Assembly (NCBI GenBank): GCA_900708905.1
Contig: CAADRB010000001.1
Span: forward strand, 1,831,792-1,895,791
Source: Hymenolepis diminuta
Taxonomy: Eukaryota; Platyhelminthes; Cestoda; Cyclophyllidea; Hymenolepididae
DNA: 64,000 nt
Direction of reading: 5' to 3'
Shown: positions 61,801 through 64,000 of the stretch, piece after piece
Numbering within the stretch: the stretch's first letter is position 1
How the letters are laid out: each line of letters begins with the position of its first letter
Position numbers and translations under genes: made by a program
The notes under the pieces: model-generated
Database searches by the model: none
Seen by the model: the letters and a program-made list of their open reading frames with translations, nothing else
What the model was told of the DNA's origin: nothing

Positions 61801-63144
61801 TGATTAGGTTAATCTCTATTAAAATGTAATTGGCAGTTTAGTCTACTAGCCAGTTAGGTATGCCAAATATAAATATTAAATGCAAATTCTAGAAAGAGGG
61901 AAGAACACACATGACCCCAAGAAACGGCGATGTGTATAGGGAGCCAGCCATCTTGATCTGGTAATTGGGGTTCCAAATTCAATTGGAGTAAATATCGTGT
62001 GACTTCTGGGTAACCACAAGCAGCTGCAATGTGGATCTAAAAAAGAAAAGAATGAACATAAAAGGAAATTAGGTTCAAGTAGTTACTCTTTAGAGTAAAT
62101 TAAGAATCAATATAAAAATCATCCGTCTTAAAAGAGCAACAACAAAATAGTGGGAGCTTCTTAAGATAAATGACTATTGAGTTTATACAAAATTGCATAA
62201 GGATACCTAAAGTTATCCTCCGATGCGTCGGTTCAATACTAGCAACGAATACAGCAATATCAAGCAGCGTAGATGTGTTTATCATTGGAAAAATTAGGAG
62301 TCGAAAGACATTTATAAAAGAGAACTGCGAATAAAAAAAATAGTTTACAAGAGAGTATATTTAAAGATGATGGTTGGGCTGTCTCTAAGTGAATAATTCT
62401 GATCAAAACAGGAAAGCCGACATAACGATGGTGCTAAGACGGAATACGAGGTAAGCAAAAACTATTGAATTACACGTGCGCTGGTGACGCAGTGGTTAAC
62501 GTGAACGTCTGGTAAATCAGAGGTCATGAGAACAATGCTCATCTTTCAATATTTACTGATGGGGGTGGATGTGGAGGGATGGTAAAATAAGGGTTTTCAT
62601 AAGAACAGCTGTAGAATATCTATTTATCCGAGTTAGGTGGAGTTAGCTTTAACAATAGCTTCAGAGGACGGTAGACAGAGAGAATGACGATTAGAAAGAA
62701 ATAATTTACAAAGTGCATAGGTGACGGTGATCAACGCGTGCGTATGCCAAGTCAGGAGTAAGGGGATCAATGCTCATCAATAAACACTCATTTCTGTGGA
62801 CGACCAACCACACTGGGTAATTCTAGTCGTGAGGCTAGAAGACTGTGAGTTTCTCCTCGGAATGCTTTCGCTCCATCCAAATCAAGTGTTATGAACGCTT
62901 CTCCAGTTGACCTCTGCTCTAGTAGGCCTAATATTAGAAGCAAATTCATGATTGCTATACCGAATTAATATTATTATTATTTTCCATCTGAATATCAGAC
63001 TATTAAGAAAGTGACTCACTGGAGCAGCTCCTTGTACATCGAGGACTTGAAGATCGTCGCCAGCTGCATAATGACGTTTGAGATCACTCAGCATCTCCTT
63101 CTCCGGTCCTAGACGAATTTCGTCTATCTGTTTCTGCGTTACAT
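46814..63144 (-). CDS. PPP1R16: PP1 regulatory subunit 16 (MYPT3/TIMAP-like), 3' part
   Basis: MYPT3 and TIMAP are ankyrin-repeat subunits that target protein phosphatase 1 to membranes. Minus-strand exons are 63020-63144, 61911-62036, 54065-54140, 51613-51766, 48151-48538 and 46814-47473, all in phase; introns are 983, 7770, 2298, 3074 and 677 nt. The first visible exon starts in phase 1 with VTQKQIDEIR and EMLSDLKRHYAAGDDL, matching the human TIMAP segment after its second ankyrin block. IHIAAACGYPEV and DGWLPIHIAVSWGH complete repeats, and VIEILVAYGADLNATTKNG is the next. A Ser/Thr-rich, low-complexity tail of over 300 residues follows. It contains RRKS (formed across the 51613/48538 exon junction) and RRIT, both matching RRX(S/T), where the vertebrate proteins carry PKA sites. 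The C-terminus is CCHTM, so CHTM is a CaaX box predicted to be farnesylated, as in PPP1R16A and B. The PP1-docking (RVxF) exons are expected beyond the right edge. The gene is partial but undamaged. Confidence 0.92.
47550..47660 (-). repeat. Dispersed repeat E, copy 1 (last PPP1R16 intron)
   Basis: On the minus strand it shares ATTGGATGGTGGTGGCTAAA and CCATCTTCACAGCTGTAGAG with 50165-50300. It may be a distant relative of repeat D. Confidence 0.35.
49380..49605 (-). repeat. tRNA-derived SINE (family 1) in PPP1R16 intron
   Basis: A full-length copy read on the minus strand; its tRNA-like end is at about 49605, and it contains GGTCACAAGATCGATGCTCAT. Confidence 0.6.
50165..50300 (-). repeat. 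Dispersed repeat E, copy 2 (PPP1R16 intron)
   Basis: On the minus strand it shows GATTGGGCGGTGGTGGTTTC, then ACCATCTTTGGAGTTACAG and GAGCTGCTAAC. Confidence 0.35.
51180..51335 (+). repeat. LINE-like 3' tail (family F) in PPP1R16 intron
   Basis: One of the clearest copies: ATGATTAAAACTTGTAAAGT, GCATTGTCATGGATGATG and an AATAATAAAAAATATT end. Confidence 0.5.
53235..53440 (+). repeat. tRNA-derived SINE (family 1) in PPP1R16 intron
   Basis: It retains GAGATCACGTGTTCAATGCC, CCACTGGTTAAGTCCGGCTAA and GAGTTTCTCACCAGG. Confidence 0.7.
53935..54045 (+). repeat. LINE-like 3' tail (family F), diverged
   Basis: It shares TTATTCATATGTTTTCTCAT and GATTAGAACTGTCATTGGCA, ending 20 nt before a PPP1R16 exon. 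Confidence 0.4.
54935..55085 (-). repeat. SINE family 1, partial reverse copy
   Basis: The minus strand shows the GTTCGATATCCG-like B-box and GGCCAACCACACTGATAAGG, with an internal deletion. Confidence 0.6.
55090..59619. other. Interior of the 7.8-kb PPP1R16 intron
   Basis: Very AT-rich, with only repeat C copy 2 recognised. No candidate exon that would add an ankyrin unit was found. Confidence 0.5.
56965..57115 (+). repeat. Dispersed repeat C, copy 2 (PPP1R16 intron)
   Basis: It is the partner of 1535-1695: TTATCAGCACACTATGAAG, AATTGGCTGTTGAAACGG and CATGCTCAGATCGATGC. The protein family is not recognised. Confidence 0.45.
59620..59785 (-). repeat. SINE family 1, diverged reverse copy
   Basis: The minus strand shows the GAGCATCGATC-type junction complement near 59735 and tRNA-like 5' sequence to about 59785. 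Confidence 0.5.
60820..61000 (+). repeat. SINE family 1, 5'-truncated
   Basis: Body and 3' end are recognisable (GAGAGTTTCTCGGCTGG, AAACGCTTTCCTAAATTG). Confidence 0.55.
61030..61170 (-). repeat. SINE family 1, partial reverse copy
   Basis: It lies tail-to-tail with the copy at 60820-61000, with about 30 nt between them. Minus-strand body motifs are kept. Confidence 0.5.
62475..62550 (+). repeat. SINE family 1, 5' fragment
   Basis: It keeps the best A-box in the window (GGTGACGCAGTGGTTAACGT) and the start of the B-box, then breaks off. Confidence 0.6.
62715..62905 (+). repeat. SINE family 1, diverged copy in PPP1R16 intron
   Basis: It contains GTGACGGTGATCAACGCGTG, CGACCAACCACACTGGGTAA and GTGAGTTTCTCCTCGG. 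Confidence 0.55.
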
Positions 63145-64000
63145 CTACAAATAAATATCAACAGAGGTTAAGGTTAAAGTTACGACTGGACGTAAGTTCA
63201 ATTTAATTTATATATTGTAAATTGTATTTAAATATAATTATACCAAACTAAATCGACATATTTAGACTATTGTTTGTAAGGAATACTTGTATATTTTCTT
63301 CGGGGGAATATTATTAATACACACAGAAATCTGCAACTATAGCTTTTAGACATGTTGCTTCTCTATAAGTGAAATCTTGTGTTTAATATATTAAAACTCT
63401 TAAGAATATTCAGCAATATTTTACGCTTCTTCAATAAATGAATGATCTTGTAATTAAATCCAGATGAATAGATAAAAGAGAGACTCAAATGCCAAAGAAA
63501 AGTAGACAATCCCGAAGGGGACTCTGAAAGTAGAGAGAAAATTTGTTTTGAGATATACGGGGCTAAGCTAAGGGCAGAACATTCGATTATGAGTACAAAA
63601 ATGTTTTACCTATCGAAAAAACCAAAAGATTTAAATGGAAAGCACTTTCGAATTACGTCAGGGTTGAAATCGCAACTTTTGAAACAGTTATTAACACTGA
63701 CCACCACTAAAAAGATCTGTTATCCCACAAGTGTGTAGGTTGCGTGGCGGTTAATGCACGTGCAAGCAAAGTTAGAGGACGGTTAGCTAGTTCCACATTC
63801 ATTAGTGAACGACATGATCCACCATACTCATGAGGACTTAAAGTCAACTGACGAAAACAACGACTAATTTGTATTCCTTCACTCACATCTTCTATGACTA
63901 GGTTAGGCCGTACGCTTTGTTCAACCTTCGTTTGCATGAAAATGGCTCTGTGTCTCTCTTTTTAATGAGCAAACGACAAACATATGTCAAAAGAGGCAGC
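63145..64000. other. PPP1R16 intron continuing past the right edge
   Basis: The exon at 63020-63144 begins in phase 1, so at least one more coding exon lies upstream. None with ankyrin-like sequence is visible here. An open stretch at 63880-63940 ending in a GTGAGT donor has the wrong phase. Confidence 0.55.
63735..63820 (+). repeat. SINE family 1, 5' fragment
   Basis: It has an A-box-like GGCGGTTAATGCACGTGC followed by a degraded B-box region. Confidence 0.4.

Noticed and set aside
62475..62550. tRNA gene at the best A-box/B-box pair
   Set aside because: No clover-leaf or acceptor stem can be drawn; it is the 5' end of a SINE copy.
63880..63940. Possible upstream PPP1R16 exon ending at a GTGAGT donor
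   Set aside because: The donor gives the wrong phase for the next exon (which needs one carried base), and the sequence lacks ankyrin features.
1..64000. CRISPR arrays, operons, bacterial promoters, rRNA
   Set aside because: The window is eukaryotic nuclear DNA; no regularly spaced direct repeats or rRNA-like blocks are seen.

Overview
This is nuclear DNA of a eukaryote: AT-rich, gene-poor, with intron-split genes and many old interspersed repeats. Several things suggest a parasitic flatworm, most likely a tapeworm. There are extremely short GT-AG introns (33, 34, 36, 38, 41, 45 and 53 nt, plus 73 and 77 nt) beside multi-kilobase ones. One gene (PPIE-like) has an open first exon with no Met that would be in frame with a spliced leader ending in AUG. 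The genome is also dense in repeats. The species cannot be named from this window alone.

Layout. 1-13.4 kb is gene-free and holds tRNA-derived SINEs, LINE-like 3' tails and a dead mariner transposase (about 6.69-7.74 kb). 13488-14580 (-) is a compact four-exon gene for an unrecognised protein of about 190 aa. 15.8-18.4 kb (-) is a decayed Ty3/gypsy pol region running protease, reverse transcriptase, RNase H, integrase. 18668-19455 (-) is a complete five-exon very-long-chain 3-hydroxyacyl-CoA dehydratase (HACD/PHS1) whose four introns are all 33-41 nt. 19.9-23.2 kb holds two inverted-repeat (foldback-like) elements. 26549-30451 (+) is a six-exon gene of about 712 aa that most resembles FAAP100/FANCB-type Fanconi core-complex proteins; this assignment is tentative. 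31031-38737 (+) is an eight-exon PPIE-like gene (RRM plus cyclophilin). 38.7-46.8 kb is an intergenic repeat field. 46814 to at least 63144 (-) is the 3' part of a PPP1R16-type (MYPT3/TIMAP) protein phosphatase 1 regulatory subunit: ankyrin repeats, a Ser/Thr-rich tail and a C-terminal CaaX box. Its 5' exons lie beyond the right edge.

The genes do not form a functional cluster. They cover lipid elongation in the ER (HACD), possible DNA crosslink repair (FAAP100-like), spliceosome-associated peptidyl-prolyl isomerisation (PPIE) and membrane-targeted PP1 regulation (PPP1R16). The FAAP100-like and PPIE genes lie head-to-tail with 579 nt between the upstream stop and the first recognised PPIE splice acceptor. 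This is compatible with trans-splicing or polycistronic transcription. All exon boundaries were placed by hand from GT-AG signals, reading phase and remembered family motifs; no alignment was run. The most original material is the set of unnamed repeat families, the four-exon orphan gene and the possible SL-supplied start codon.
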